64,000 nt of DNA from Anaspis maculata (Eukaryota > Arthropoda > Insecta > Coleoptera > Scraptiidae): positions 55,035,787 through 55,099,786 of the forward strand of contig OX421962.1 in assembly GCA_949128115.1 (NCBI GenBank). The letters are read 5' to 3'. A program made the position numbers and the translations under genes. The notes under the pieces were generated by a model. It did not search any database and was not told the origin of the DNA. It saw only the letters and a program-made list of their open reading frames with translations. The stretch's first letter is position 1. Each line of letters begins with the position of its first letter. Positions 24,444 to 39,600 of the stretch are shown one piece after another.

Positions 24444-24614
24444 ATGCTCGGCAGTTACCCCGCTAGGTCACGAACCACCATTTATGTGCCTTCCGGTGAA
24501 GTTTCCCCGTTCGACGCTTTCACAACGCCGCGAACTCACGAACGTGTCGCGTCTCCGCCGCCTCCGCGACCACCGCTGCCTGCTAGCAACCTCAAGGAAC
24601 CGGAAATGCCACGA
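24444..24614 (+). CDS. CROCC: Rootletin exon 1 (aa 1-57), putative start
   Basis: First ATG (24444) after an in-frame TAA at 24411. It encodes a basic/proline-rich, unstructured N-terminus with SPPPPRPPLP and ends at CGA|GTGAGT, phase 0. It is richer in G+C than the flanks and has no stop before the donor. Assignment to rootletin rests on phase fit, position and the similar disordered character of exon 2, not on a recognised motif. A different first exon remains possible. Confidence 0.6.
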
Positions 24615-27600
24615 GTGAGTGTGTAGACTGTAGAGTCTAGTGTGCTGTCATTTTTGTTTTTAGAATCGAACATTTTTCTGATTTTTATGCCATTTTCAGA
24701 CTTTTTACTTTTTTGGATTATTTTATAGAATGTAGAATGAAGGTACAGTTGGGAGTGAAATGATTCATACGGCACCGCCAGGAAGTCGGCTGGATTTCAG
24801 AAATGTTAGCTGCTAGGATTGTCCTTGAATGCCAGTTTTGCTAACAGATTGATCGTTATCAAAACTGGCATTCAAAAACGATCCAAGCAGCCAACATTTC
24901 TGAAATCCAGCCGACTTCCTAGCGGTGCCGTATGAATCATTTCGCTCCCAACTGTACATAAACCGCGCACCATTAGTATATTTGAATTGGATTTTTGCTC
25001 GAAGAAAGAAGTTCTCAGATGTTTTTTTTTTGCTATATGGTTAGCTCATTCCCACCTGTTTAATATGTTGAAAGCATTTATCCCTGTGACGCGTACTACT
25101 TAGTATACAGGGTGGAAATTGAATAGTGAATCTTTGAATTTTTTTATTCCGGTGCAACGATTCTCAAGATAAACAGTCTTTCATTATTCAACAACCTAAT
25201 GGTTCCCTATTAAACATGTGAAAAATTTACCCCTCTATAGCCGCTGGTATTCTGCGTACAGGGTGAAATCGATTTTTTTTTCAATATAGACTACTGGACA
25301 ACGAAGTTGTCGAAAAAATGGTTCGATTTTGAAGACCAATAACATCCAATTGCAAAATGCGATTTCCAATTTGTTTGTTATGTTAATCAGCTTAATGTTT
25401 CCGTAACCTATCCTGTAAAAGTGAATGTAAGGAAACTTTATCTAAAATTTCTACAGGGTGATACATAAAATGCTGCAAAATTGCACCGACTTCAACGTAG
25501 CCCCATTTGTCAAGAAACAAATTATGTATTCTAATACAAAAATTGTGAAGTGTGGTATCTTATCTCGAAACGGCTTTGGAATTACCTGAACTAGAAGTCT
25601 AACATTGAAGATATGGATGTTCATGTTGAATGTTACAGATTTGCCTTGTTGGCACGCGAGATTGAGTCACTTTTGATGAATGGATGTTGACATTGAGCAA
25701 GATTGTTCGTACAACAGTCCAGGACAATTTTATTCTCAACACAACCCGAATATTTGGTGTGGGGGCAAGCAGGGGGCACTTTTTCAAGTGGTTGTCCCTG
25801 CCTGTTCATTGTACGTTGGATTTCGTCAGAATTTCGTCAAAATTTTAGATGTGGAACATGTTCTATTTACAAGTTTAAGCCCCTGAACATGAAAACAATG
25901 TAAAACTTCGGTTTCCGAGTGAAGTAAAGCCTCTCTGGACGTTATACTTTTTATGCTTGTACTATGCCTGAGTTTCGTAAATCTGCAACATGCAACATAA
26001 AAATGTATATCTTCAATGTTAGACTTCCAATTTTAGTATTTCCAAAACCGTTTCGTTATAAGACACCACACTTCATTATTTTTTTATTAGAATATCAAAA
26101 AAATATATTTTTGAAAAATGGAGGTACGATGAAGTCGTTGCAATTTTGCACCACTTTACTCTGTAGAAAATTTAGATGAAGTTTTTCAACATTCACTGTT
26201 ATAGGATGGATTATGGAAATATTGAGCTAGTTAACGCATTAAACAAAATGGAAATCGCAATCAGCAATCGGGAGATATTGGCCTCCAAAGTCGAACATGG
26301 AACTTGTGATGCAAGAGATGGTTACTGATGCATTACTTGAGTCACCCTGGTGTTATAAATGTGATTCTTATCGCCGTCACCTACCATGTTACGGCCGACC
26401 TCAAAGAGGTCTAGGTGATAACCAGGATGTAACACCATCAGGGGTCGGGGAGGTCAAATTACTCAATGTGACGGTTTATTACTGCAAACTATGCATTTTC
26501 GCCAAATTTGGGAAAGCTGCATGGTCCAAGAGAGAAACGGCATAAAAAAAACCACATTTCACGAAAAATGACGTCACTTCCTCAAAAATCAAAATATCAA
26601 TAGAAATCAAAAACCGTTTCGAGACGTTGATGCCAGCTTCCCAAAAATGGCTATAGAAAAAATCTGGATTTTTTTTGCAAAAGTTAACCATGGTTGAAAA
26701 GTTGACCATGGTTGAAAAGTGACCACTTTGACACACTTTCAGTTGTCACCCTGTATATACAGTATCCAGTCGTTAATCACCCGACCTGACATAACGCCCT
26801 ATAGCTAAATAAATGCCCTTTCAGACTTGATCTATTTTTTTCAAAATCGGCTCCTTTTTCTCCGAGATACACGAAATTTTGGGGTGGACCACTTCATCTG
26901 TTGATGTGTTTATTTTTTCTATTCCAACTTTGAACAGCAGAATCTCCCTTTAGTTATTATGCATTTTTAAAATGTGTTTTCGGGGTGCAACCTACTATTT
27001 CTCCGATTTTCTTCTTTCCATGAATCCGTGACCTTTATCTCATTCACGATGTAAATTTTGTAATGCCACTTTCTGAGCTGATCGTGCACTCTCATTACGT
27101 GGAGAGTAAAGAGATGATACGACCGCAAAATATTTTTCTGAAAGGTATAGTTGTGTTGTTCTTTGGAGAATTTCATTATATTATACCGGGTGATCATTTG
27201 AAAACTATCCACTTGCAATAACTCCCAATTCCTAGCGAATATTTTTTCGAGCAAAAACAGCTCGATCTTTATATCGAGGGGGACATCTAAAACATACATT
27301 GGCAAATTTCTATATTCATCCCCTCGCCCCCACTCACCCCAACTTCGAAATTTCAAGTGACATTACCTACCTTGCGATACATCAAATTGAAGAGAAATTA
27401 ATTTTCTTTCTGGCAAAAATATTTCCAAAATTTTTAACCTCAACCCCCTTTTCCCAAAAATGCTCTGACTGTCCCATTTTATATTCTGGACCCCTAATTT
27501 TTTTCTCAATTCAGTCGGCGTCATCCTAAATTGCATCGAAGAAGAAAATTTTCGGTGGGAAAAGTGCTACCCAAATTCACCCCTTTGCTCTGCCTCACCT

Positions 27601-30600
27601 CAACTCCCAAATTTAACGAAACACCACCTACTTTGTGACACATCAAATTGAAGGGAATTGAATTCTCTTTCTGAAAAGAATTTTTTTGAAATTTTCTACC
27701 CCTCCCCCAATAAATTGGTCATTTGGAGTATTCTAGGGGGGAAATGGGGGGGGGGGGGGCTTTAAAAACTGTGGAAAATCTTTTTCAGGAAGAGAATTCA
27801 ATTTCCTTCAATTTGATGTATTACAAAGTGGGTATTGACATTTTAGATTTTTGAGGTGAGGTGGGGGGAGCGAAGGGGTGAATTTGGGTGACACTTTTTT
27901 TATAGAAAATTTTCTCTTTTGATGCTGTGCAGGATGACGTTGACTGTATTGAAGGGAAATGGAGGTCAAGAATATTAACTTGGACACTCACAGAATTTTA
28001 GGAATAGAAGGGGGGTTGGGTTGAAAAATGAATAAATATTTTTTTTAGAAAGAGAATTTAATTCTCTTTGATTTGATGTATCGCAAGGTAGGTAGTGTCA
28101 TTTGAATATTCAAAGTTGGGGTGAGTGGGGGCGAGGGGGCTCAAGATATAAATTCTTTAATGTATATTTTAGATGTCCCCCTCGATATAAAAATCGACCT
28201 GTTTTTGCTCAAAGACATTTGCACTAGGAATCGGGAGATATTGCAGGTGGATAGTTTTCAAATGATCACCCGGTATGTAAGAGTCTCTTCAAATCGTTCA
28301 GGATCTTTTATAACCATGATCACCTATTTTTCTGAAAGTCCAGTCGAAGAAGTGTTGGAGAGAATCTGACCCAAGCTGATATTTGACCTCTCAAGATCGG
28401 ACGATCAATTCACAAAGTGAATATTCGCACATGAGAAACCCGCCTTTACGGATCTAACAACAAAGTGCCAGTAAGTAAAATTGGACTCACTGTTTACTAT
28501 CTATCTATTTTGTTGGTTATTGTTCAGTAATAATAATATCGATCAATTATCAATCATCTACGCCGAAAACTTTTGCTCAGCGGATATCTTCGAAAACAAC
28601 ACAGAAAAACAATGACCGCTTCCAAACCCGAAAAATCTTGTCTCGAGCTGTATCAAAATTACAGTCTTCATACAAAATGCGATAGATAACGGTTGATACG
28701 ACGTGACTTCGAACGCGTGTGTGTGAGTGTGATTCCATAACATGAACTTTGGTCGTCTGAACCTATCATTTGTTGACGCGTGTCTTGCAAGGATTTCCGT
28801 CTGCATAGAGAACCCTCGCTGTGTCCTCCCAATTAAGCTCCAATTAATTAGATATTTACATTTTGATAACAAAACAAAAATGAGACGCAACAAACCAGTG
28901 GGTCACCCCCTAACCACGGCCAGTTTTCTAGAACACGCTACTGCATACTGGGGAAGTTTTCGTAACATTTGCCATTTTATTGACAATTGACGACTAGACT
29001 TTGACCAGGGACAATAAAAACGATAACTTTTCTTGGAAACGGGAGAGAATAATGAGCTGTTGCTGTTTACTATGTTGCTTTCTCAACGGGCCGCATTTAG
29101 ATCTAAAAATGGAACCAGACGACGAGAATTGAAAGTTTTCGCCATATCTAAAGATTGTCAAGATGAAATTTTGGGCGACACTAAGCTCATCCTTGTAATC
29201 TCATTGCGTTGTGCGCGCCGCCACGTGTTGTGTCTGCGATCATTTCGGCCAAAATTCTTTTACACGTTGCTTCATAGGAAGTAGTATGGGTACTCAAAAA
29301 TCTACACGTTCTAGCGATCGTGACAATCTGAAACAAAATTACACCACAACAGTCAATGATAATATCGAATTAATAAGTCCACCGCACGAGGAAATTCCAC
29401 TGACCGTAAAATGGTGGAATATCGGGACAAAGTTTAGAGGATCTGTTTATTTTTTTGAACTCAAATTACTTGTTAATCATCATTCACTATTCCGGTTAAA
29501 CAATTGGGTTAATGCCAGCAGCAATCCGACCAGACGTGGCCGGGTGCATGTTTCTCGACAATCATTCCCGGTAAACGTGAAGTAATGTAACTTTCTGATT
29601 TATGAACCTTTTGACTTCTTGATGAAAGTCCTTCTTTTTAACGTTAATTGGATGTGCGTGGTTTTGATAACGTGACAAAATTCGGCAGAAATTAGTGATT
29701 ATGTACGCTATTGTTGTTTTCTGGTGCTGCGCCTATTTCTGATCTGTCTCATTAGCAATAATTATCTGTAAAAAAATAACAGAATTTTTTGACCCGGTTC
29801 TTCCGCCATTATTTATTGTGATATTGTGTATTTTCAGTTATGCTGTAATTAAAATGTGTTCGCTGCACAGTAGTGTTGCATCAGATCTGCGGACCATTGG
29901 TCATTACTGATTAGACTTTACATTGGACCGGGAGCAACGAATTCAGCCGAAGAAAAATAAACAATTTCGTATATGACTGAACGGTTCTATAGCGATTGGT
30001 TGATTTTGCATTTGGCTTGAACACAATAATCAATTATACCTATACTCATATTCGTTGACTTGTCGCCCAGGGCAATAACCTTGGACCATAGGGTTAGGGC
30101 GTTTGCTATCATATACAGGCTGTCCCGAAAATACACCGACAACGTTCTAGGACAGCTTCCTCTCATCAAAATAAGAAGAAAAGTTCCCATAAACATGGGT
30201 CCGGAAATGCTTCATGAGGGAGCTACAGCCCCCTAAAGGTGGGATCCTGAAGATGGTTGAGCATAAGAAGGTCGATGTGCCTGTGGATGTGTCAAGTTTG
30301 ATTGATTTCCCTTGAACGGTTTCAGAGATATTGGTGAAAAACTATCTTTAGGGTCCCACCTTTAGGAGCCTGTAGCTCCCTTGGGAATCGTTTCCGGACC
30401 CATGTTCATAGGAACTTTTTTCTTGTTTTGATGAAAGGAAGCTGCTTTAGAACGTTGTCGGTATACTTTCGGGACCACCTGTATACAGAGTAATTGCGAG
30501 ATAAAGTCGAAGTGTCGGCAAGGACATTGCAATGGGTGGTCATATGCATAAGCAGTAGTAGGTGCTATATAAAAAAAAACTGCGTTCAACCCTAGTGTGA

Positions 30601-33600
30601 TTCTAGTGTGCTGTGATTTCTCAAACTTCTTCTTTCCAAAGGCGTCGCGTGGCGAGACTCCCCACTCCCCAGCCAATTAGAATCACACTAGTGTTGGGCG
30701 CAGTATACTACTACGATTTTGGTAAAGTTGCGAAGTAAATTTTTCTTAGCTCCAAAATCGTGGTACTAGCATCTGTAGTACTTACGTTCAACCCTAGTGT
30801 GATTCGAGTGGGCTATGATTTCCCGAATTTCTTCTCACTATGCGCGTCGCCTGGTGGACACTCAGCCAACTCGAATCGCATATGGATTGAAAGGACTTTA
30901 TTTGTGAAAGGGAAGAGTCCCAAAAAAGCAATCACAGCCAAAGATATTGAATTTTACGACCGCCATCCTAGGGCCCTAATCTGACCCGAAAATGTTCCTT
31001 TTCCTCAGGGTGGACTCTCTACAGTATTATGCATGACACATCCGAGTGATTTTGCCATAAAACTTCTTCCACCAGTCTGTCGAGGATCAGTTTTCGACAC
31101 TATAATCAATCCCGCAAGACATGGGTGAGCTGGTTTCCGAACGACAATTTACAGCAAGCTTTGTATACTAGTAAACCATTCTGCCGTCGTTTCTTCGCTA
31201 CTTTGGGCCGCCTTGTAGAAGGAATTCTGAAGGCATTTTTCAGGTCCTTTGAGACTTTTTGTTGTTGTTTTTGACTGTTACTGTTGTTTCTCTCTGGGGT
31301 TTCTGCCATATCGTAGTTTCTCTGTACCATACAAGTACGGTTTTGTGCAACACAATTCAGTGTCTGGAATTTTTCACCATTCCATTTCTGACCAGACCAG
31401 TGCAACTTATTTTTAATGATCTCTACTTACCTAGTTCTCAACTTGAGAATGTCACTATTAATTGATAAACTACCTACGTGAAAGAAGACGATTGTAACAC
31501 ATTGACTAGCTTAATCAGCAAATCTAATGGAATTTCTATAATGTTGTATCACGTGCACATTTTCTGCAACAACAAAGTTTTGGCTGCCAACAGGAATTCG
31601 AAGCCAATTAAATCGATGATAATAATTCCAATTAATGAGCTTAATCCGCTTGTAAGCAATCTTACACTTACATAACGTTAAGCTCGGAAATAAGATAAAA
31701 GTGTCACATATGTATCTACATTTTTATTTAATTTTACTTTCCCGGCCACCCACCAACGAAAAGGTAAAGTATTGTGAACGCGCTAAAAAAAATTGAGGTG
31801 AAGACTTTAATATCCGTTTTGAGCCCTCCTGAAAATAATGTCTGACTGTGTGTCTGTCTGTTTGAAAATTTGGTGTGAAGACATGGTTTTTCTGTAGAAT
31901 GAGCCGATTAGTTCTTGGCTGTCATCTGTCAAACGGAAATAGCATTATCAAAAAATTTCAGAAACTATAGGTTTGTTCGCGTCGCATGAATTTTTTGCAC
32001 TTTCTGCACCCTACCCAATAGCGTGGGGTCCCTGGCAGCAGCTGACAAATCACAGCAGTTTGAGTGCAGAAAGTGCAGAAAGTTCATGCGACGCGAACAA
32101 ACCTTATATTTCATGGAACTTGACTTGCAGTTAGTCATTTGAAACACCTTGAAGAACTGTATGAAAACAGAAGTACTTCTTCATCTGTTGAAAATTGAAA
32201 AATGACAAAATTCAAAACCTTGTCAATCAACTATTTAGAATCTATCTGATGGATTCGCAACAAATTCACAAGGAAGCAACACCACAAAAGAGCCAAATTA
32301 AGTCTGCAGTTGGAGTTTTCCACCATTTCCCAGTCAGGTACTACCAATTTTCAAAATTTTTCGTGGTCAATAATACCACCTGTTCGCAAGAGTCCTGACC
32401 AGGAATTTTGACTTTCGGTGCCGGGTGCCGGGTCCCACGAAGTATCCATTTCAAGTGTAGATATGCTGCGAGTCGTAGTTGGAGAAAAGATTGAATTGAT
32501 TTTTGGGAAAACAGTTTTGGATATCGGAACAAAGGTTTTCGAGTTTTCTGCCCTAGAAAAATGCAAATATCTAACTTTTTGTCCCGTGAACCGATTCTCA
32601 CCATTTCCTTTTTAAACAACAGGTAACTGGTTCTTACGGCATTCGACCAGACCAATGGTCACTGTCCCCGTCTCCACGTACGAGAAAAATGCCAGGCCCC
32701 GGAAATATGGGGACCTTTAATATATGTTCAATATGCTCCTTATCAAATTCTGATTCTGAACAGGTTACCAAGCTTTCAGCTCTAGCCCTCAATTTATTTC
32801 TGGTAGAAACCTGTCCCCTGGGCTATCATCAAGTCGCGTAGTGTGTGGTAGGTATAGGTTACTATCCTTGTCTTCACCATTTCCGAAAGGACATCACGCT
32901 CAAAATCTTCCCATCGGTTCCTTGCTACTTGCCGGGAAAGTTTTGGGGTGACACAACAGATTTTTGAGCTGTAGAAAATGATCGAGCTTATTATTAATTT
33001 CAACTATAGAACTGCAGCAATATCTAACATTTCGTATCACTTGTCGTTTGAATAATAGACGCACCGCAATAGGCCTAACTTTAAGTTTCGCTGAAAATCT
33101 AATTACAAATTCAATTTAGAAGCCGGGGAACGTAAATGCGGCAGGTAGTACTAGGATATTAAGTGTATAGTAGACGATAATTGGATTTGAATGGGACGAT
33201 AGAAATGCGCGCACTTTATAATCAATGGAAGTCTGGCTGTTACATTTTTAGCATTCGGCAACGTTTTGTTCTAGCGCAGTCAATGCAGTTACACTATTTG
33301 TAGAATTTCGTACGATACTAGAGAAATTCCCAATTCTAAATAATAAGATTGTTTCCTATAAAGTTGAGTAAAATGTACATTCCTGAAATCTCTTTCCCGA
33401 AGCACGTGTGACGAGTTGTTAGACACGCAAATGACTCCGCCAGGCACTGGCAGCCCTTACATTTCTGAACTTCTGTCACCGTCCCTTACTTTCTTACATT
33501 TCCACGCATTAATTCCGTGGGTTATCGACCCAAAATTATACAATATTTCTGCATTTTTCTTACAGGATATGGAATAATTATTTCACATTGGATTATTGTC

Positions 33601-36600
33601 TGTTTGATTCCAGCATTGGAATAACGTAGTTATCATGGAGGATTTCTTGAATTAGCTTTCATTTTTCCCGCAAAGGGGTAGAATTTGAATCCTCGGCAAA
33701 TTTTAATAATAAGAAGAACTTTGCGGAAAGACTGAAAGCTAATGCAAGACATCCTTGTATACTGCAATTTCAGTACAAGCCCATGCTGGAGACTTTTCAC
33801 ATCAAAGTAGGTAATAATTAATTTACAGGTGTCCCAAAATGAGCTGGCATAATTCACATAATTACGTAGATGTTCCAAAACAAATTGAGAAATACTTACT
33901 TGATGTTTTTGTCCAGAGAGCCTCAACATTAATCGAGATATAGCTGTTTAAAGTCTGATTTTTTTTTATTGATTTTTCATGACGAATCCATAAACGAGTT
34001 GAGGTTCGACTGAAATTTGCGAGAAACTTGTTTTGAATGATTATCCATTTTTCGAATTCATTTACCATAGTGGTTCCAAAGTTAGGCCGGTCTGAGTCGT
34101 CGTAAGTTTCGCGAATTTCGAAAAAAAAAATCGTAGGGGCTCATAAAATCAACTGAAGACTCGATCCTGTAAATATATATATAATCGTAACCTCTTTTAC
34201 CCATCTGGGTGTCGAGGTGTCGGACGCACCGAGCCGCACTATGGACTTATGCTACTACCTACAATCATCTCGTTCGTGTGCGTGTACAGGTAATGGAGCC
34301 CCCTTTGGCAAGTACACTACGCTGCGTCCGCTCTCTTCGCGCACAGCTACCCACCAGTCACCCATCCAGGTTCTGGCTTCTGCGGGCGATGCTTGACTTT
34401 CGTTATAGTAGCCTGTATGCATATCCACCCATGCCGTACCGCCGACCCTGTAAATTATGCGAACTAAATATTTCTGGGAGACCTTGTAGATCTATTTGTC
34501 AAGTTACACATAATTTTTTCAACATGAACTGAAGACGGAAGTGAAAATGTGATCATTTTCGAAAAGCGTCCAGAATATAAGAAACTGAACACATTCTCTA
34601 ATAAATTGTACGTTAGCCTTTGAAGAAAATCCGTTAAAATGGTTTTTAAAGGTCATTGGCAGAACTGGAGTGCAGACTACAGAGTAGCTTTGTTTCAATC
34701 AAAGTCTAATTAAAACCCTTATTATTATCAATAATATATTATATGATGGAAAGATGCAAGGCCTTTAGGGTCAAATTAACACACGTTATAAATACATGAT
34801 TTTTACGACATGGAATCAACTTCCTGGCCAGTCTTAATTGGTTTAATCTTCCAAGCTGTCAGTTATGTAGATATTTTTTAAGCATTTTAATTAAGAAAAA
34901 TTGCATCATCTCGAGTAATGAGCAAAAATTCGTTTTTTTTTCAGCCCTCGGTGAGAAAAGTTGAACAACCACCAAAAATGAACCTGGGCGACCGGCGAAA
35001 ATCGCCGATATACAGACCAAAGTCGAGAACGGATGTAAGTACAGCCAAATTATTGAAATATACTTACTAACGGGTATCAGCAGGAATTAGGTATCTGTAT
35101 ACTTCAATTTTTGCGATTTATGGAAAATTGACCAAAGTTCAGATTAAGCAATAAGTATTATTAGTTATTTAATATTAAAAACGGGCGAGGCGACGCACCG
35201 TATTTTGTAGTTTAGCCAATTAATTTTCGCGCATATTTCTGAGGAAAACATTGTGTTCTATTATTTTTTTTTTGATATTGTTGATTTAGTAACAAAATCA
35301 TAAAAACGTAGCTTCCGGTTCTATCTTCCTTGAACAAAAAAATGCATGTTCTCGCAGACTATAACTGAGAGTAGAAGTACTTATTATAAATAAAAAATAA
35401 ATTGTTGATTGCAGTAATCTGGAATACATTACTGTAGTGATAATTCAGGCGCCTAAGAGTCAGAGTCCATCTTCTGTTGTAATTTAAAAAATGGCACAGA
35501 AATACGAAATGTGCTAAAAAGATGTTTACGGAATTTCAATTGTTAAACAAAGACGCATTTTTTGTTTTTATCGAATCTTACTTGGATGAGCAGTGAGTGT
35601 CACTAGCATTGATTCAATGTCTGTACCGAGGTCTGTACTTAAACCCTAAAAAATACTTTGCTCGGGCAAGATTGTAGTGTACTTGACTTTAGTTCTGCCT
35701 TTTAAATTTTTACTTCGTCTTTGAATTGGAGCAGTAGCTTCTTTTTCCTGTCAAATTTGAATTTGGGGTTACCTTCTTACAGCAAGTTAATTCCTTCCAG
35801 ACAAGATATTATACAGCACATCATTCAACAACTTATCTAATTTATTCCACAACCACAAACCTTGTCAAATTTTACTCTTCTTACAGATACCTACTAAGAG
35901 TACTAAGCAACATCGATACAAAATTGAAGGTCGATAGTTGCAGTCGATACAAATAAAGTCAGCCACATCCCCAGCCTCAGCTCTGTTCGAGCAGTTTACT
36001 AAATAGTTAATTAGGGTGTGATGATGGTCAAATTTCCAAAACAATGCAAGTCATAATATTACTATTATTATGAGTAGATATTATGTATTTAGTCATAATC
36101 AATATTAGCAGATAAGCCTATTGTTTTTAGTCAAATAAGGTGCAGGCAGGTAGCACAATAAAGCAAAACAATGTTTTCCACTTGTACTTTGTTTCACTGT
36201 CTTGAACTATTCTTAAGGGTGCTCTTTGACCCAAACCTCTCGAACTTCAATGATTGCAAATGGGTCTGAATTTTGCCTGTTTTTCCCTAGACTTTCTTGC
36301 AGTTATTGGTGTTATAGCTACAATAATTTTAATGAAACTTTCATTTTATTTCAGTCAGGTACAGTAAGCAGGGTAGAGGGTGGTCGCTTACGTGGAGACG
36401 GCGGTGGAAGCAGCGATGAAGACAACTTCTCGAGGCAGAATCTGGACCTACGGCAACGCCTTCAAGAAGAAGCGTCCATATATAGAAGACGTTTGGACAC
36501 ATACAGACAAGCACAGCACGATCAGGCAGCATTGGTTAGCAGATTACAAGCAAAGGTAAGTTTTGAAGTGCTAAATAAAGCCGTCGATAAAGCCCGTAGG

Positions 36601-39600
36601 TACCTAGTGAGTCTGTGATAATACAATTGATTTTATTTAGGTATTGCAGTACAAACAACGGTGCGCCGAACTGGAGACTCAAATGTTGGACAACCCCAAA
36701 TACGTTGACCAACCCTCTTCACTGAAGAGCCTGCATGACATACCAGGATTACCGCCCAGTTCCGCGTTAGCCCAAGCTCAGCAACACTTGCGCGAGGTCC
36801 GCGAAGAGCGTATAAGCGACTTGGATACAGCTCTGCACCGTCTCGACGAAGAAAAACGAAAGTAAATTTCTCACGACTGCTAAAGATGGTCTGGCGTAGG
36901 AGGATTCTGTTCACGAAATTTCGGCAAAAATGTCCCAAGCTAAAAATGTCCCTCAGAAGCATGCGGGTGCCATACCAAAAGCCCTAAAGCTCCCTACTCT
37001 TGATTTAATAAAACTGTTGAACATATTCATCTGACCTGGAAAAGGAAAATCAACAATCAGGAACATGTGGTTGTCCCTCTCTCGCTTTGAATTTTCAATA
37101 AGGCCTGTTAGCTGCATAAAAAGTAATCATATCATCAGTCAAAACATCTAGATGGAATATTTTTGCCATGCGATATTTTATTTCATGGATTCTGTTTCGG
37201 GGCGCGTTTTCACCTTGGGACCTATTGGGATCTTTTAGCGCTTTACTGACTGGCATAAGTACCTCATAGTTGTCTTTTGATACCTGCGTTATTTCAGAAA
37301 CGAACGACTGATGCAACTCAATGTCACATTACGCGAACAATTAGAGGAATCGCACAGAACGAACGAAGCCCTCACCGGAGACCTGCAAAAACTTACGAAC
37401 GACTGGGAAGCCCTCCGAGAAGAGATGATAATCAAAGAGGACGAGTGGAAGGACGAGGAGCAAGCTTTCAACGACTACTACAGCACGGAGCATAACCGTC
37501 TCTTAAATCTGTGGAGGGACGTGGTGTCAGTCAAACGACTGTTCATGGACGTACAGTCCAACACCGAAAGGGACCTAAACAAACTGAAATCCGAAGTCAA
37601 CACTGCCGGCAAAGAAATGCTGACGGCATGCAGTCGGATGGACTCAAACATGTTCAGCGGTTCTTTCTTTGGAGTACGTTTTTCAGAAATTGTAAAGTTA
37701 CGACCACTATTTGTTAGGGCTAGTAGAGTTGACGGCACACGACAGGGACCTGTGGGCGGAGCCTAACTGCGCGAACTTAGTTCATCTAGTGATGCACCTA
37801 GATTTGCAGTGGGATTTTAGGTTTGCCTGTGACCGGGTAATGGTCCACCACTCCAGCTGACGGTGTTGCTTCCCCTATTTCAACACAAGAACTCGTTCAA
37901 AACGATTTTTGTTTTTCTGTTTAGCCCCGCCCACAGGTCCCTGTGGTGTGTCGTCAACTCTACAAAGTATAATTTTTCCTGCTTTCCTGTTTTTCACCGC
38001 TCACTACTGTAGTACAGGAAAAATAGTAAAAAAATCGGCAAAACCTCGGAATAAATATGGACGTCATGAAAATTTGATATTCTGTTCAGAATTGAGTGCT
38101 CTACAACATATCTAAAATCGCCAAAAATCGCACCCAGGGGTTTTGAGTTATTGGAGGGGGGGTAAAAAATTGCATCTTAAAATGGAGGGGATGAAACCCG
38201 TAAATCCATTGGGAGCAAATACGTCATAATTCGACGCATCATATCCCGCTGATACCATTGTGGCACAAAAAGTGTCGATAATTGTTAAAGGGGGGTCGTG
38301 GGGGGGCAAAGCTCTGCTAGGTGGTCGAATTTGTTTTTCTGGCCATGTAGAACCGATCATGACAAGCTTAGTATCTTTTCCGACTGGATTCAATCTTCTA
38401 AACTCGAATTTGATGTGTAAATTGGGATAGAAACAAGTTTGAACAAGTCAACTTGGGAAAACTTGTTTTTTTTTGACTATTTTGACCAATTTTTTTTTCA
38501 CTGTTAGAGGTGTTTATCTTTGAAAGTATTTCATAGGCAATTAGATTAAAGTGTTATTCTCCACGAAAATCATCCACTCGATGTATAATTTTGTTTCTCG
38601 AGTTGAGAAAATCGACTTGAACTTGAACCGGCGCGGCGCGTCGTCTACTACTGACAGAACATTGCAGCATGCACCTTTAAATGAAAACACCTCAAACTAT
38701 TGAAGGAATAACAACTTATCTTTGAAAATTTGAGGATCTGTGTAGAATTGAATTCCCTATAACATAAACAAAATCGCAATGAATCGCTCGGCAAGATTTT
38801 GAGTAATTTGAGAGGAGAGGTAGCAGTTCATAAAGTATGAATCTTGCCAAAATGTTATCCTTGAAATGAAATAACTCAAAATCCTGCAGTGCGATTCCCG
38901 GCGATTTTGTTTATGTTATAGAAAATTCAATTTTGCACAAATCCTCCAATTTTCAAAGATGAGTTGTTATTTCTTCGATAGTTTGAGGTGTTTTCATTCA
39001 AGGGTACATGCTGTAATGTTCTGGTCAGTAGTAGACGACGCGCCGCGCCGGCTCAAGTTCAAATCGATTTTTTAAACTCGAGAAACAAAATTATACATCG
39101 AGTAGATGATTTTTGAGAAGAATACACTTCAATTTGATAGTCCCTGAAATTTTTTCAGAAATGAACACCTTCAACATTGAAAAAAAAATTCGTCAAAACT
39201 GTCAAAGAAAAAACAAGTTATTTCAAGTTAACTTGTTCAAACTTGTTTTCATCCAAATTTACACATTCGATACGAGTTCAGGAGATTGAATTTAGTCGGA
39301 AAAGATACCAAACTTGTCGTGATCGGTTCTACATGGCCAGAAAAACAAAATGGACCACCTAGCAGAGCTTCGCCCCCCCACTACTCCCATTCAACAATGA
39401 TAGACACTTTTTGTGCCAAAATAGTATCAACGGGATATAATACGTCAAACTATAATGTATTTGCATCCAATGGATTGACGGGTTCCATCCCCTCCATTTT
39501 TAGCTGCAATTTTTTACCCCCCCTCCAATAACTCAAAACCCCCGGGTGCGATTTTTGGCGATTTTGGATATGTTGTAGAGCACTCAATTCTGGACAAAAT

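Noticed and set aside
26967..27356. 129-codon - strand frame
   Set aside because: Crosses the edge of the foldback element at 27184; its content is the terminal repeat read as protein.
29287..29585. Open frame containing EEIPLTVKWWNIGTKFRGSV
   Set aside because: Slightly protein-like, but isolated in an intron with no partner exon, no recognised family and no further support.
31106..31405. 99-codon - strand frame with Gln/Lys-rich start
   Set aside because: No domain, no splice partners, inside rootletin intron 1.
34209..34532. 107-codon GC-richer + strand frame just before rootletin exon 2
   Set aside because: It lacks coiled-coil or other family features and cannot be joined in phase to exon 2 without inventing a donor.
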